64,000 nucleotides of DNA, from NCBI GenBank assembly GCA_022376925.1, contig JAIOJX010000004.1, positions 175,055,501 to 175,119,500 of the forward strand, in the 5' to 3' direction. A model generated the notes under the pieces. It was not told the DNA's origin and did no database searches. It saw only the letters and a list, made by a program, of their open reading frames with translations. Shown one piece after another: positions 63,780 to 64,000 of this stretch (position 1 is the stretch's first letter; each line of letters begins with the position of its first letter). The stretch is from Tragulus kanchil (Eukaryota > Chordata > Mammalia > Artiodactyla > Tragulidae). Both the position numbers and the translations under genes were made by a program.

Positions 63780-64000
63780 TTTTTGATTTTATGTATTTAT
63801 TTTTAGCCGTGCTGGGTGTTTGGTGCTGCATGGGCTTTTCTCTGGTTGTGGCAAGTGGACTTCTCATTATTGTGGTTTCTCTTGTTGCAGAGCACTGGCT
63901 CTAAGGCACAGGCTCGCTAGCTGTGGTGTGCAGGCTTAATTGCTCTGCAGCATGTGGGATCTTCTGGGATCAGGGATTGAACCCGTGTCACCTGCATTGG
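63780..64000 (-). mobile_element. CHR-1-like SINE, cut by the window end
   Basis: + strand TTATGTATTTATTTTTAGCC, GGGCTTTTCTCTGGTTGTGG, TAATTGCTCTGCAGCATGTG and GGGATTGAACCCGTGTCACC (reverse B-box region), running off the right edge before the tRNA-like head. Confidence 0.82.

Overview
The window is vertebrate, and specifically ruminant, nuclear DNA. It carries Bov-tA SINEs, BovB LINE fragments and many tRNA-Glu-derived CHR-type SINEs, together with the older mammalian layer of MIR, L2 and LINE-1 relics. No bacterial-style gene organisation, CRISPR array, rRNA or free-standing tRNA gene is present. I found no coding exon I can defend. The open frames that occur are chance frames in GC-rich DNA or run through SINEs.

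Layout. Positions 1-760 are a CpG island whose first bases read as an exon end plus 5' splice donor (CAG|GTGAGG). The simplest reading is that the window starts at the end of a first exon on the + strand and continues into a very long first intron. The gene cannot be named from this. From about 1.2 kb onward the sequence is intron-like or intergenic: unique DNA broken by about 12 CHR-type tRNA-Glu SINE loci, 9 Bov-tA loci, 3 loci of a short unassigned retroposon, several CHR-1-like SINEs, and MIR, L2, L1 and BovB relics. Ten of the 12 CHR-type SINEs lie on the minus strand. Repeat family names rest on remembered consensus sequences; no database was searched.

The dominant feature is a set of fifteen head-to-tail direct duplications, each with a unit of about 1.06-1.19 kb, spread from 5.2 to 62.7 kb. 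Their copies are almost identical inside. At many junctions, however, the last bases of copy 1 and the first bases of copy 2 are deletion-rich or contain filler. Two pairs overlap, so some segments occur three times. Together they add about 16.8 kb, so the real locus is probably about 47 kb. The uniform unit length and noisy joins point to unmerged contig overlaps or a gap-filling artefact rather than biology. Long reads would settle it.

Biologically, the most interesting material is in the mobile elements. The tRNA-Glu SINE family shows an apparent stepwise growth of its 3' end, ending in a C-rich block that can form a G-quadruplex on the other strand. One SINE sits inside another of the same family with a perfect 16-bp target duplication. 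Three retro-insertions are nested within about 440 bp at 32.9-33.4 kb. A roughly 155-bp poly(A) retroposon without tRNA boxes recurs with the same 5' boundary. Dimeric Bov-A2 elements appear to be absent, which may hint at a non-pecoran ruminant such as a chevrotain.
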